Assembly: GCF_001425755.1 (NCBI RefSeq)
Contig: NZ_LMDH01000001.1
Span: forward strand, 2,001,517 to 2,065,516
Source of the DNA: Aeromicrobium sp. Root344
GTDB lineage: Bacteria; Actinomycetota; Actinomycetes; Propionibacteriales; Nocardioidaceae
Direction of reading: 5' to 3'
Length of the DNA stretch: 64,000 nt
A model generated the notes under the pieces. That model had not been told where the DNA came from. It worked only from the letters and a program-made list of their open reading frames with translations, and did no database searches. The position numbers and the translations under genes were made by a program. How positions within the stretch are numbered: position 1 is the first letter of the stretch; each line of letters begins with the position of its first letter. Below, in pieces: positions 51,825 through 60,432 of this stretch.

Positions 51825-53308
51825 GCCTCCGGATCGATCCTGTCGCCGAGCAGACACTCGGCGGAACGGGAGCGGAAGTGGAGTCGTCGGTCGACCATCG
51901 GGGGGCCGATTGGGAGCGCCGCTACGGCCGCATCCTGCTCGGATCCGACCTCGTGGTCCTGGCGTGGGCGTTCGGCACGGCGCACGTCGTGTGGGCCGAG
52001 AACCTCGACCACCCCAACGGCGACCCCTACAGCGCCTATCCCATCTGCTTCACGATCGCGATGCTGGCGCTCTGGTACGTCGTCCTGACGGTCGCCGGCA
52101 CCCGGGACCTCCGGGTCTTCGGGGCCGGCCCTGAGGAGTACAAGCGGGTCTTCAACTCCACCCTCGTGGTCTTCGCGTTCATCGCGTTCATCGGCTACAT
52201 CCTGCAGTTCCAGATCCCCGGCACCTACGTCGTCGTGGTCCTGCCGTTCGGCCTGTTGCTCCTGACGCTGAGCCGTTGGTCTTGGCGTCAGTGGCTGCTG
52301 GTCAAGCGGCAGCAGGGCCGGATGATCCACGACGCGATCGTCGTGGGATCGGTCGATGCCGTCGAGCACCTCGCCGCGGTCATCCACCGCAACGCGGCGT
52401 TCGGCTACCGGCTGTCGAGCGCCTGCATCACCAGCCAGGACCCGCCCAGCCACATCGCCGGTGTGCCCGTCCTCGGCGGGGTCGACGACCTGACGGCCAA
52501 GGTCATCGCCGCGGGCACCAATGCCGTCATCATCACCTCGTCCGACGCGATGCACCCCGAGATGGTGCGCCGGCTGGGCTGGGACCTCGAGGGCTACGAC
52601 ATCGAGATCATCGTCGCCCCGTCGCTGGCCAACATCGCCGGGCCGCGCGTCCACATCCGCCCCGTCGCCGGGCTGCCGCTCCTGCACGTCGAGCAGCCGG
52701 CCTACCGCGGCGCCCAGCGTTGGGCCAAGGACCTGCTGGACCGGTTCGGTGGACTCGGCCTGCTGCTGCTGTTCTCGCCCGTCATGGTGGCGCTGGCGAT
52801 TGCGATCAAGCTGTCGGGCCCGGGCGGCGTCTTCTTCGTCCAGGAACGCGTCGGGCGCGACGGCAAGACGTTCGGCATGATCAAGTTCCGCAGCATGGTC
52901 GAGGGTGCCGACGAGATGCTGTCCGACCTGCAGCCCGACACCGGCAACGTCGTGATGTTCAAGATGCGCGACGACCCGCGGGTCACCCGGGTGGGCCGCT
53001 TCATCCGCCGCTACTCGCTCGACGAGCTGCCGCAGCTGCTCAACGTCCTCAAGGGCGACATGAGTCTCGTCGGCCCCCGTCCACCGCTTGTCTCGGAGGT
53101 CTCCGGCTACGCCGCCGAGGCGCGCCGGCGCCTGCTCGTACGCCCCGGGATGACCGGGCCGTGGCAGATCTCCGGCCGGTCGGACCTCGACTGGGAGGAG
53201 ACCATGCGGCTTGACCTCTACTACGTCGAGAACTGGTCCCTGGTCGGCGACATGTTGATCCTGTGGAAGACGTTCCGGGCTGTCGTGTCGTCGGCCGGGG
53301 CCTACTGA
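51821..53308 (+). CDS. polyprenyl glycosylphosphotransferase (exopolysaccharide initiating enzyme)
   Basis: 495-residue WbaP/WcaJ-type enzyme that transfers a sugar-1-phosphate from a nucleotide sugar to undecaprenyl phosphate, the first step of polysaccharide assembly. Four or five N-terminal spans precede a CoA-binding-like domain (about 165-285). The catalytic C-terminal domain has RWAKDLLDRFGGLGLLLLFS, then PGGVFFVQERVGRDGKTFGM and IKFRSM. The LNVLKGDMSLVGPRPPL motif and VRPGMTGPWQISGRSDLDWE complete the family pattern. It is divergent from the tyrosine kinase, so both likely serve one polymer. Sugar specificity is unknown. Confidence 0.94.
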   Translation: MSLRIDPVAEQTLGGTGAEVESSVDHRGADWERRYGRILLGSDLVVLAWAFGTAHVVWAENLDHPNGDPYSAYPICFTIAMLALWYVVLTVAGTRDLRVFGAGPEEYKRVFNSTLVVFAFIAFIGYILQFQIPGTYVVVVLPFGLLLLTLSRWSWRQWLLVKRQQGRMIHDAIVVGSVDAVEHLAAVIHRNAAFGYRLSSACITSQDPPSHIAGVPVLGGVDDLTAKVIAAGTNAVIITSSDAMHPEMVRRLGWDLEGYDIEIIVAPSLANIAGPRVHIRPVAGLPLLHVEQPAYRGAQRWAKDLLDRFGGLGLLLLFSPVMVALAIAIKLSGPGGVFFVQERVGRDGKTFGMIKFRSMVEGADEMLSDLQPDTGNVVMFKMRDDPRVTRVGRFIRRYSLDELPQLLNVLKGDMSLVGPRPPLVSEVSGYAAEARRRLLVRPGMTGPWQISGRSDLDWEETMRLDLYYVENWSLVGDMLILWKTFRAVVSSAGAY

Positions 53309-53469
53309 GTCGCATCACACGCCTCGTGAGTTTCACCGAACGCATCGCCGACCGATACCGTGGAGCCTGGGCGCGTACGTTCTCACACGACCCCGGCACG
53401 CATGTGGCTGCCGGTGGGTTGCACGGGACTTGACCGATCCGGTCCCGCGCCACCTATCCAGGAGCACCC

Positions 53470-55293
53470 ATGACCACCACCGAAACACCGCCCGTGTCGC
53501 CGACGTTCGCCGACCTCGGCCTCGTCGACACCCTCGTCGACCGGCTCGCCGCGCTCGGCTACGAGACGCCGACCCCGATCCAGGCCCGCGCGATCCCGAC
53601 GCTGCTCGAGGGCAAGGACGTCGTCGGCCTGGCCCAGACCGGCACCGGCAAGACCGCGGCCTTCGCGCTGCCGATCCTGCAGAAGATCGACCCGTCCAAC
53701 GCCAAGACCCAGGCGATCGTCCTGGCGCCGACCCGTGAGCTGGCGCTGCAGGTCTGCGAGGCCATCACGGCGTACGCGACGAACATCCCCGGCATCCGGG
53801 TGCTGCCGGTCTACGGCGGCCAGGGCTACGGCTTCCAGCTGTCGGGCCTGCAGAAGGGTGCGCACATCGTCGTCGGCACGCCCGGCCGGGTCATCGACCA
53901 CCTCGAGCGCGGCAGCCTCGACCTGACGTCGCTGGAGTACCTCGTGCTCGACGAGGCCGACGAGATGCTCAACATGGGCTTCGCCGAGGACGTCGAGCGC
54001 ATCCTCGCGGACACCCCCGAGTACAAGCAGGTCGCGCTGTTCTCGGCGACGATGCCCAAGCAGATCCGCTCGCTCGCCAAGAAGTACCTCCACGACCCGG
54101 TCGACATCGCGACGCCCAAAGCCACGACCTCGACCGCAACGGTCCGCCAGCGCTGGATCCAGGTCTCGCACCACCACAAGCTCGACGCCCTGACTCGCCT
54201 CCTCGAGGTCGAGACCGGCGACGGCATGCTGGTCTTCGTCCGCACGAAGTCCGCGACCGAGGAGCTCGCCGACAAGCTGCGCGGACGCGGCTACGCGGCC
54301 GCTGCGCTCAATGGCGACCTCGTCCAGGCGCAGCGCGAGCGCACCGTCGCCCAGCTCAAGTCCGGCGCGATCGACCTGATCGTCGCGACCGACGTCGCCG
54401 CCAGAGGCCTCGACGTCGACCGCATCACCCACGTCGTCAACTACGACATCCCGCACGACACCGAGGCCTACGTCCACCGCATCGGTCGCACGGGCCGGGC
54501 CGGCCGCACCGGCGAGGCGATCTTGTTCGTCACCCCGCGTGAGCGCCGGATGCTGTCGGCGATCGAGAAGGTCTCCGGCCGCCCGGTCGAGGAGATGTCG
54601 GTCCCGACGGCCGAAGAGGTCAACGAGCGACGAGCCGGCCGGTTCGCGCAGGCCATCACGTCGAGCATGGGCTCGCCGTCGTTCCACGCGTTCCGGTCGC
54701 TGGTCGAGGAGTACGCCAGCGAGAACGACGTCTCGATGACGGATGTCGCTGCGGCACTGGCGGTCATGAGCCAGTCGGACAAGGAGTTCTTCCTGCGTCC
54801 CGACCCGCCCAAGGCGCCGCCGCGGGCCCGTGACTTCGAGCCCCGCGAGAAGCCTGCAGGCTTCGGCCGGTCCGACCGGCTGCCCGCCGAGGGCGCCGCC
54901 GTCTACCGCGTCGCGGTGGGCAAACGGCACAAGATCGGTCCGTCGGCGATCGTCGGTGCCCTGGCCAACGAGGGCAGCCTCAAGCGCTCCGACTTCGGCA
55001 AGATCACGATCGGCCAGGACCACTCGCTCGTCGAGCTCCCGGCCGACCTGCCGCCCGCGGTGTTCGAGGCGCTCGCCAACACCCGCATCTCGGGCAAGCT
55101 GATCGACCTGCAGCCCGACTCCGGCCCGCCGATCCGGCGCACCCGCGAGGACCGCAAGCCGTACAAGAAGAGCCACGAGAACCGGGCCTATCCGTCGAAG
55201 GCGCCCGACAGCAAGAAGCCCTACAAAAAGGCCTCGAGCCAGCCTTCGGGCAAGACGGACGGTGGCCCGACGCGCAAGCCGCGGCACAAGTGA
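53470..55293 (+). CDS. deaD: DEAD-box ATP-dependent RNA helicase (DeaD/CsdA-like)
   Basis: 607-residue helicase for ribosome assembly and mRNA unwinding. Motif I AQTGTGKT is at 55-62, the Q motif (GYETPTPIQARAIP) lies just before, and motif II DEAD is in VLDEADEMLNMGFAED. Motif III is SAT, and motif VI is HRIGRTGRAGRTG. A DbpA-like RNA-binding domain follows (about 425-530, VYRVAVGKRHKIGPSAIVGA). The last 60 residues are basic and low complexity (KPYKKSHENRAYPSKAPDSK), typical of cold-shock helicases. AGGAGC precedes ATG 53470; the 160-base leader contains a short GGGAC/GTCCC hairpin that may matter for cold regulation. Confidence 0.95.
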   Translation: MTTTETPPVSPTFADLGLVDTLVDRLAALGYETPTPIQARAIPTLLEGKDVVGLAQTGTGKTAAFALPILQKIDPSNAKTQAIVLAPTRELALQVCEAITAYATNIPGIRVLPVYGGQGYGFQLSGLQKGAHIVVGTPGRVIDHLERGSLDLTSLEYLVLDEADEMLNMGFAEDVERILADTPEYKQVALFSATMPKQIRSLAKKYLHDPVDIATPKATTSTATVRQRWIQVSHHHKLDALTRLLEVETGDGMLVFVRTKSATEELADKLRGRGYAAAALNGDLVQAQRERTVAQLKSGAIDLIVATDVAARGLDVDRITHVVNYDIPHDTEAYVHRIGRTGRAGRTGEAILFVTPRERRMLSAIEKVSGRPVEEMSVPTAEEVNERRAGRFAQAITSSMGSPSFHAFRSLVEEYASENDVSMTDVAAALAVMSQSDKEFFLRPDPPKAPPRARDFEPREKPAGFGRSDRLPAEGAAVYRVAVGKRHKIGPSAIVGALANEGSLKRSDFGKITIGQDHSLVELPADLPPAVFEALANTRISGKLIDLQPDSGPPIRRTREDRKPYKKSHENRAYPSKAPDSKKPYKKASSQPSGKTDGGPTRKPRHK

Positions 55294-56537
55294 TGCACCG
55301 GCTCGACAACGCGTCCAGGGCGTACGACTGGGGCTCCCGCACCGACATCCCGCAGTTCATCGGTGGCGAGCCGGGCGACGTGCCGCTCGCCGAGATCTGG
55401 ATGGGCACGCACCCGCTGGGATCGTCGACCGTCGAAGGCCCCGATCGCACGATGTCGCTGGCTGAAGTCGCCGGCGAGCTGCCGTTCATGTTCAAGATCC
55501 TCGCCGCCGACCGCCCGCTGTCGCTCCAGGTGCATCCCAACGAGGCCATGGCCCGGGCCGGGTTCGACGCCGAGGAGACCGCCGGAGTCCCGCTCGACGC
55601 GCCGCACCGCACCTACAAGGATCCGCACCACAAGCCCGAGATGGCCTACGCGCTGACGACGTTCGACACGCTCGTCGGGTTCCGGCCCACGGCGGAGATC
55701 CTGCGCGTCCTCAACGGCATCGACACCCCGCTGGCGAAGAGCCTCGCGGAGGACCTGCACGCGGCTCCTGGCTTCCGCGGCATCGTCCGGCTCATCGAGC
55801 GCCTGCTGACCGAGGAGATCTCCGCGGCCGAGATCGAGCAGGTCGTGGTGTGCTGCCGCGAGCTCGTCGACCAGGGCATCGACGTCAAGCGGGCCTACAT
55901 CACGGCCGTGGAGATCGCGGACCACTACCCCGACGACGTCGGCGTGGTCATCTCGCTCACGCTCAACCGGCTGACCTTGCAGCCCGGCGAGGCGGCCTTC
56001 CTCGGCACCGGCATCATCCACGCACACCTGCGCGGCATGTGCCTCGAGGTCATGGCGGCCTCCGACAACGTGCTGCGCGCCGGACTCACGAGCAAGGCGC
56101 TCGACCCCGAGGGGCTCGTCAAGTGCCTCGACCGGGGCATGTCGCGGCTGGCGCGCGTGACGCCGGAGCCGTTCGGCTTCTCCACCGACGTGTTCAGCCC
56201 GGACGTACGCGAGTTCGCGCTGGCGGTGAGCCAGTGCTCACGCGCCGAGCCCGGGGGCACGCTGCTGCCGTCCGCGGGCCAACGCATCGTGGTGTGCACC
56301 GGCGGCGAGGTCGAGCTGGTCAACAGCGCAGGCGAGCGGCTCAAGCTCAGCCGTGGCGACTCGGTGTATGCCGGGCCGGACGACGGCGAGATCCACGTCG
56401 TCGGCACGGGCGAGGTCGCCCAGGCCTACATGCCGACTCACGAGACGGTCGCCGGCGAGCTCATCGACCTGGTCCCGCCGTTCACCGAGCGCGAGCTCAG
56501 ACGACGTCAGCGCGGCCGCGGTCCTTCAGCTGGCTGA
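55293..56537 (+). CDS. manA: mannose-6-phosphate isomerase, class I
   Basis: 414-residue zinc enzyme interconverting fructose-6-phosphate and mannose-6-phosphate. Zinc ligands are visible in LSLQVHPNEAMARAGF (Gln and His), HHKPEMAYAL (Glu) and GTGIIHAHLRGMCLEVMAAS (His), and the last segment continues SDNVLRAGLTSKALD with the catalytic Arg. ATG 55293 overlaps the helicase TGA by one base; GTG 55290 would add one residue. Its 3' end overlaps the convergent mannose-1-phosphate guanylyltransferase gene by 41 bases. The two enzymes, with a phosphomannomutase from elsewhere, make GDP-mannose. Confidence 0.96.
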   Translation: MHRLDNASRAYDWGSRTDIPQFIGGEPGDVPLAEIWMGTHPLGSSTVEGPDRTMSLAEVAGELPFMFKILAADRPLSLQVHPNEAMARAGFDAEETAGVPLDAPHRTYKDPHHKPEMAYALTTFDTLVGFRPTAEILRVLNGIDTPLAKSLAEDLHAAPGFRGIVRLIERLLTEEISAAEIEQVVVCCRELVDQGIDVKRAYITAVEIADHYPDDVGVVISLTLNRLTLQPGEAAFLGTGIIHAHLRGMCLEVMAASDNVLRAGLTSKALDPEGLVKCLDRGMSRLARVTPEPFGFSTDVFSPDVREFALAVSQCSRAEPGGTLLPSAGQRIVVCTGGEVELVNSAGERLKLSRGDSVYAGPDDGEIHVVGTGEVAQAYMPTHETVAGELIDLVPPFTERELRRRQRGRGPSAG

Positions 56538-57567
56538 CGACGTCCTTGACCTGCTGCGCGTGCGCGCGGGTCGTGACGAGCAGCGCGTCGGACGTACGCA
56601 CCACGACGACGTCGCGCAGCCCGACCACGGCGATCGTGGTGCCGTCGTCGGCGATCGCCAGGCCGTCGGCGTCGACCCACACGGTGTCGGACGACGAGAC
56701 CCCGCCCACGTCCTGGAGCGCTGCGTAGTCGCCCACGTCGTTCCAGTCGAACGCCCCGGGCACGACCGCCATGCCGCCCTCGAGTGACACCGGCTCGGCG
56801 ATCGCGTGATCGATCGCGATCTTGGTCAGCGTCGGCCAGACCTCGTCGAGCACCTGCTGACGATCGTCGGTGGCCCATGCGGTCGCGATCGTCGCGAGTC
56901 CGTCGTGGAGCCGGGGCTGCAGGCGAGCGAGGTGCCCGAGGAGGACGTCCGTGCGGGTCACGAACATGCCGCCGTTCCAGCTGTGCACGCCTCTCGCGAC
57001 GTACGCGGCCGCGGTCGTCGCGTCGGGCTTCTCGACGAATCGCGTCACGGCGCGCGCCGATCCGGCGTCGTCGATCGTGAGGTGCTCGCCGGACTCGATG
57101 TAGCCGAACGCCGTCGAGGGACCCACCGGCGTGATGCCGATCGTCGTGATGAGCCCGCTCGCTGCCACGGCCACGGCCTGGCCGATCGCCTCGGCGAACG
57201 ACACCTGGTCGTCGATCACGTGATCGGCGGCGAACGAGCCGATGATCGCGTCGGGGTCGGTCGTGCCGATGATCGCCGCGGCGAGGCCGATGGCCGGCAT
57301 CGAGTCGCGGGGTGACGGCTCGACCAGGAGGTTCGTCAGGTCGGGCAGCTGCGCCCGGATCGCGTCGGCGTGCGCGGCACCGGTGACGACATGGATGCGC
57401 TCGGGCGGGATCAGGTCGACGAGACGGTCCCAGGTCTGCTGGATCAGCGAACGTCCCGAGCCGTCGAGGTCGAGGAGGAACTTGGGCCGGGACGCGCGCG
57501 ACAACGGCCAGAGGCGGGTGCCTGCGCCGCCCGCGGGGATCACGGCATGGAGATGGGCGAGGCTCAC
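56497..57567 (-). CDS. manC: mannose-1-phosphate guanylyltransferase
   Basis: 356-residue nucleotidyltransferase producing GDP-mannose from GTP and mannose-1-phosphate. IPAGGAGTRLWPLSRASRPK is the pyrophosphorylase signature with the activating Arg and Lys. FAADHVI contains the metal-binding Asp, and TRFVEKPDATTAAAYVARGV and SWNGGMF are sugar-binding. It lacks the C-terminal isomerase domain of longer bifunctional relatives, in keeping with the separate manA next door. The start is GTG 57567. Convergent overlap with manA is 41 bases. Confidence 0.94.
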   Translation of the reverse strand: MSLAHLHAVIPAGGAGTRLWPLSRASRPKFLLDLDGSGRSLIQQTWDRLVDLIPPERIHVVTGAAHADAIRAQLPDLTNLLVEPSPRDSMPAIGLAAAIIGTTDPDAIIGSFAADHVIDDQVSFAEAIGQAVAVAASGLITTIGITPVGPSTAFGYIESGEHLTIDDAGSARAVTRFVEKPDATTAAAYVARGVHSWNGGMFVTRTDVLLGHLARLQPRLHDGLATIATAWATDDRQQVLDEVWPTLTKIAIDHAIAEPVSLEGGMAVVPGAFDWNDVGDYAALQDVGGVSSSDTVWVDADGLAIADDGTTIAVVGLRDVVVVRTSDALLVTTRAHAQQVKDVVSQLKDRGRADVV

Positions 57568-57576
57568 CGGCTCATC

Positions 57577-59031
57577 CTATGGTCCGGGGGTGTTGAGGCC
57601 GCCGACGGTCGTCGTCGCCGTCGGCTCGCCGAGAGGGTGGGCCTCGGCATCCAGGGCGACGACCGCCGTGAGCGCGTTGTGGTCGGAGACCGCCGGGCGG
57701 GCGTAGCTGCCGCCGGACAGGCGTACGAGCTGCTTCCAGCCCAGCACCGTGAACTGCTTGGAGACGAAGATGTGGTCGACGTGGGCGCCCGAACGCGGTG
57801 TCCCGCCGTCGGGATAGCTGGTGTTGAACTCCGCGTTGATCGGGTTCTTCACGAGGTCGACGCTGTCCGTCATGCCGGCCGCGCGCATCTTGACGCCGGG
57901 GGAGTCGGCGCCGCGGTGCTTGCCGGAGTTGAAGTCGCCGGCGTAGATCATCGGCAGGCCCTTGTCGTTGATGCTGGCCATGCGGGCCAGGAGGACGTTC
58001 ATCTCCCGGGACCGGTGCGAGTCGTTGCCCTTGCCGTTGTCGAGGTGGATGTCGACGTAGTAGAAGATGCGGCCGGTCGCCTTGACCCGGAACTTGGCCC
58101 ACGTCGTGTGGCGGCCGTCGCCGATCGCGAAGTAGCTGCCGCTGAGCTGTGTGAACAGCTTGGGCCGGTAGAAGATGTAGCGGGCCTCGGCGCCACCGGT
58201 CGCGCGCACGAACTTCTGCGTGCCGCCGCTCCAGATCGCCTTGGTGGTCGCGCCGACCCGCTGGCCGCCGGACTCCTGCAGGCCGAAGATGTCGATCTTG
58301 TTGGCGTTGAAGAACGCCGCGCCGATGCGGGCTCGTCCGGCGTAGCCGGAGCACTTCTCCGAGCACACGTTCCACGTGCCGACCTTGAACGACGTCTGCC
58401 GCGGCATCGTGCGGAACGAGACCGGCTTGGCGAGCGCACCGACCTGGTCGCCGTTGACCGGACGTACGCGGAACCAGTAGGTCGTGCCGGCGGCGAGTCC
58501 CCGGCTCACGAACGAGTTGGCGCCGCGCAGCGTGCGGACCGCGACGACCTTCTTGGTGAACGCCTTGTCGCGGGCGATCGTGACGTCGAACTGCCGGGCG
58601 TTGGCGACCTTCTTCCACGTCGCGCGCACGCCGTCGGCGGTGGTCTGCTTGATCCGGAGGCCGGCGATCGCCGCCGGCTTGAGGGTGAACCGGGCGGTGC
58701 GGGACGACCTGACCTTGCCGTCGCGGATCGCGTCGATGCGGTAGAACTGGTCGACGCCGGGCGTCGCGGCGCCGAGATCGGCCAGCGTCACGCTCGTGCC
58801 CTTGGCCGGGACCTTGGTCGTACGGGCCTTCGTCAGCGCCCGGTCGCCGCCGACCTTGACGACGTAGGAGTCGACGTCGTCAGAGCCCTGCCACGCGAGC
58901 TTGACGCTGGTGGGCGACAAGGGCGTCGCGGTCAGCTTGGTCGGCGCGTCCAGCGGGTCGGGCTTCGCGACGGTGATCACGAGACCGGCCGCGAGGCCGC
59001 CCACCACGAGCACGGCGAGCAGGCCGATCAC
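57577..59031 (-). CDS. FnIII / endonuclease-exonuclease-phosphatase protein, paralogue 1 of 3
   Basis: 484 residues from GTG 59031. A hydrophobic segment (IGLLAVLVVGGLAAGLVITV) is followed by two fibronectin type III modules (about 30-120 and 120-212). An EEP hydrolase domain then follows: VGTWNVCSEKCSGYAG (Asn), IFGLQESGG (Glu), MIYAGDFNSGKHRG (Asp, Asn) and the final VSDHNALTAVVAL (Asp-His). All catalytic positions of the DNase I/sphingomyelinase fold are kept, so a secreted or anchored nuclease or phosphodiesterase is predicted. The same frame is open upstream to 59187 and codes a strongly basic stretch ending GRRRRRDPRRL, which would suit a cytoplasmic anchor, but it has no standard start codon. 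The true start is therefore uncertain. Confidence 0.8.
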   Translation of the reverse strand: MIGLLAVLVVGGLAAGLVITVAKPDPLDAPTKLTATPLSPTSVKLAWQGSDDVDSYVVKVGGDRALTKARTTKVPAKGTSVTLADLGAATPGVDQFYRIDAIRDGKVRSSRTARFTLKPAAIAGLRIKQTTADGVRATWKKVANARQFDVTIARDKAFTKKVVAVRTLRGANSFVSRGLAAGTTYWFRVRPVNGDQVGALAKPVSFRTMPRQTSFKVGTWNVCSEKCSGYAGRARIGAAFFNANKIDIFGLQESGGQRVGATTKAIWSGGTQKFVRATGGAEARYIFYRPKLFTQLSGSYFAIGDGRHTTWAKFRVKATGRIFYYVDIHLDNGKGNDSHRSREMNVLLARMASINDKGLPMIYAGDFNSGKHRGADSPGVKMRAAGMTDSVDLVKNPINAEFNTSYPDGGTPRSGAHVDHIFVSKQFTVLGWKQLVRLSGGSYARPAVSDHNALTAVVALDAEAHPLGEPTATTTVGGLNTPGP

Positions 59032-59226
59032 CAGGCGGCGAGGATCGCGTCGCCTGCGGCGGCCGGCGACGCGCCCGGTGCGGAGGGATCGCCCGGGCGG
59101 TGGGTCGGCACGCCGACGCGGGGCGATCTTTCTTCGGGTGACGACGGGAGGCTCCAGGACGTACGAGGGTGTGCAGGTGGCTGAATTCTACGGGGTGGGC
59201 GGCGGGCGTGCCTCGGGCTCCTTGGA

Positions 59227-60393
59227 TCAGTTGAGCCTGACGTCCACCACAACCGGGCTGTGGTCGGAGGGGATCGGGGTCACCATGCGGCCGTCGACGA
59301 TCGAGGCGCCGTTCTGCCACGAGAGCACCTTGCCGTCACCGGGCCGGACCCACACGTGGTCGACGTGGTCGCCCCACTTGTAGCTGATGACGGGACGGAC
59401 CGAGAAGTCGTTGTAGCTGTTGTGGTGCTGCCGGCGCAACGACATCGCGAGGTCGAACGCGTCGTAGTAGCCCCTGCTGTGGAAGACACCGGCCAGGTAG
59501 TCGTTGCTGCGGTTCTTGTGCGAGTTGAAGTCGCCGGCGTAGACGACGGGACGCTGCTCGGGGTTGAGCTTCGCGAGCGCCCGCACGAGCACCAGGGTCT
59601 CGTCGCGGCGCAGCAGCGCAGCCTCGTCGCTCTTGCCCGGCGTCGTGTGGACGCTGACGAAGACCGTGCTCTTCTCGGTGTCGAGATCGACCAGCTCGGC
59701 CCACACCGCGTACCGGGTGCCGCCGAGGGCGATCCACCCGGAGCGCAGTGCCGGCATGCAGGAGGCGTCGCCGGCAGGGCAGGTCGTCATCGCGACCTTG
59801 AAGCGGTTGCCGTTGAACCACAACATCTTGGCGCTCTTGTAGGCCGCCTGTCCGTACCCGGTCGGCGGGCTCAACGCCAGCCTGCCTGCCTCCTGGAGCG
59901 CGACGACGTCGGGCTTGAACGCCGCGATGCGGGCCAGCGCCGGCGCCTTGCGGGTCGTCGCCCAGCCCGAGCACTTCTCCGAGCAGAGGTTGTAGGTCAT
60001 GACACGGTACGTCGATCCGCCACCCGCCCCCTGTGAGCGGATCGTCGTGTGGCCCACGCGGCTGGACTTCGAGCCGACCGCGCCACCGTTGACGGCTCGC
60101 ACCTGGAAGAAGTAGCTGACCCCACGCACGAGGCCGGTGACGGTACGGGTGCTGCTCGTCGACGACAGCACCTTGGGGCTCGACATGGAGTACGAGCGGG
60201 ACATGAAGATCTGGTAGGACCGGGCACGCGCCGTGTCGCCCCAGTCGAGCGTCAGGGTCGCGGAGTCACCGCTGAGCGACGCGCGGGTGAACGACACCAG
60301 ACCCACCTGAGCCGGCGTCGTCGATGCCGTCGCCGGCTGAGCGGCGACGAGGAGCAGGAGAGCGGCCGCGAGACCCCCGAGAGCAGAACGCAT
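59227..60393 (-). CDS. FnIII / endonuclease-exonuclease-phosphatase protein, paralogue 2 of 3
   Basis: 388 residues. The signal peptide is MRSALGGLAAALLLLVAAQP...ATA. One fibronectin type III module (about 28-115) is followed by an EEP domain with VMTYNLCSEKCSGWATTRKA (Asn), VVALQEAGR (Glu), VVYAGDFNSHKNRSNDY (Asp, Asn) and PSDHSPVVVDV (Asp-His). The NLCSEKCSG cysteine pair is shared with paralogue 1. A second Cys pair (TTCPAGDASC) is unique to this copy. Predicted secreted metal-dependent nuclease or phosphodiesterase. It starts at ATG 60393, 39 bases after the stop of paralogue 3. Confidence 0.88.
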   Translation of the reverse strand: MRSALGGLAAALLLLVAAQPATASTTPAQVGLVSFTRASLSGDSATLTLDWGDTARARSYQIFMSRSYSMSSPKVLSSTSSTRTVTGLVRGVSYFFQVRAVNGGAVGSKSSRVGHTTIRSQGAGGGSTYRVMTYNLCSEKCSGWATTRKAPALARIAAFKPDVVALQEAGRLALSPPTGYGQAAYKSAKMLWFNGNRFKVAMTTCPAGDASCMPALRSGWIALGGTRYAVWAELVDLDTEKSTVFVSVHTTPGKSDEAALLRRDETLVLVRALAKLNPEQRPVVYAGDFNSHKNRSNDYLAGVFHSRGYYDAFDLAMSLRRQHHNSYNDFSVRPVISYKWGDHVDHVWVRPGDGKVLSWQNGASIVDGRMVTPIPSDHSPVVVDVRLN

Positions 60394-60432
60394 GTCGCAT
60401 CGTAGATCGCCGCAGGACCATCCGTCTCGCGA

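Noticed and set aside
53309..53469. Riboswitch or thermometer in the helicase leader
   Set aside because: Only a short GGGAC/GTCCC stem can be drawn by eye, with no match to a known class.
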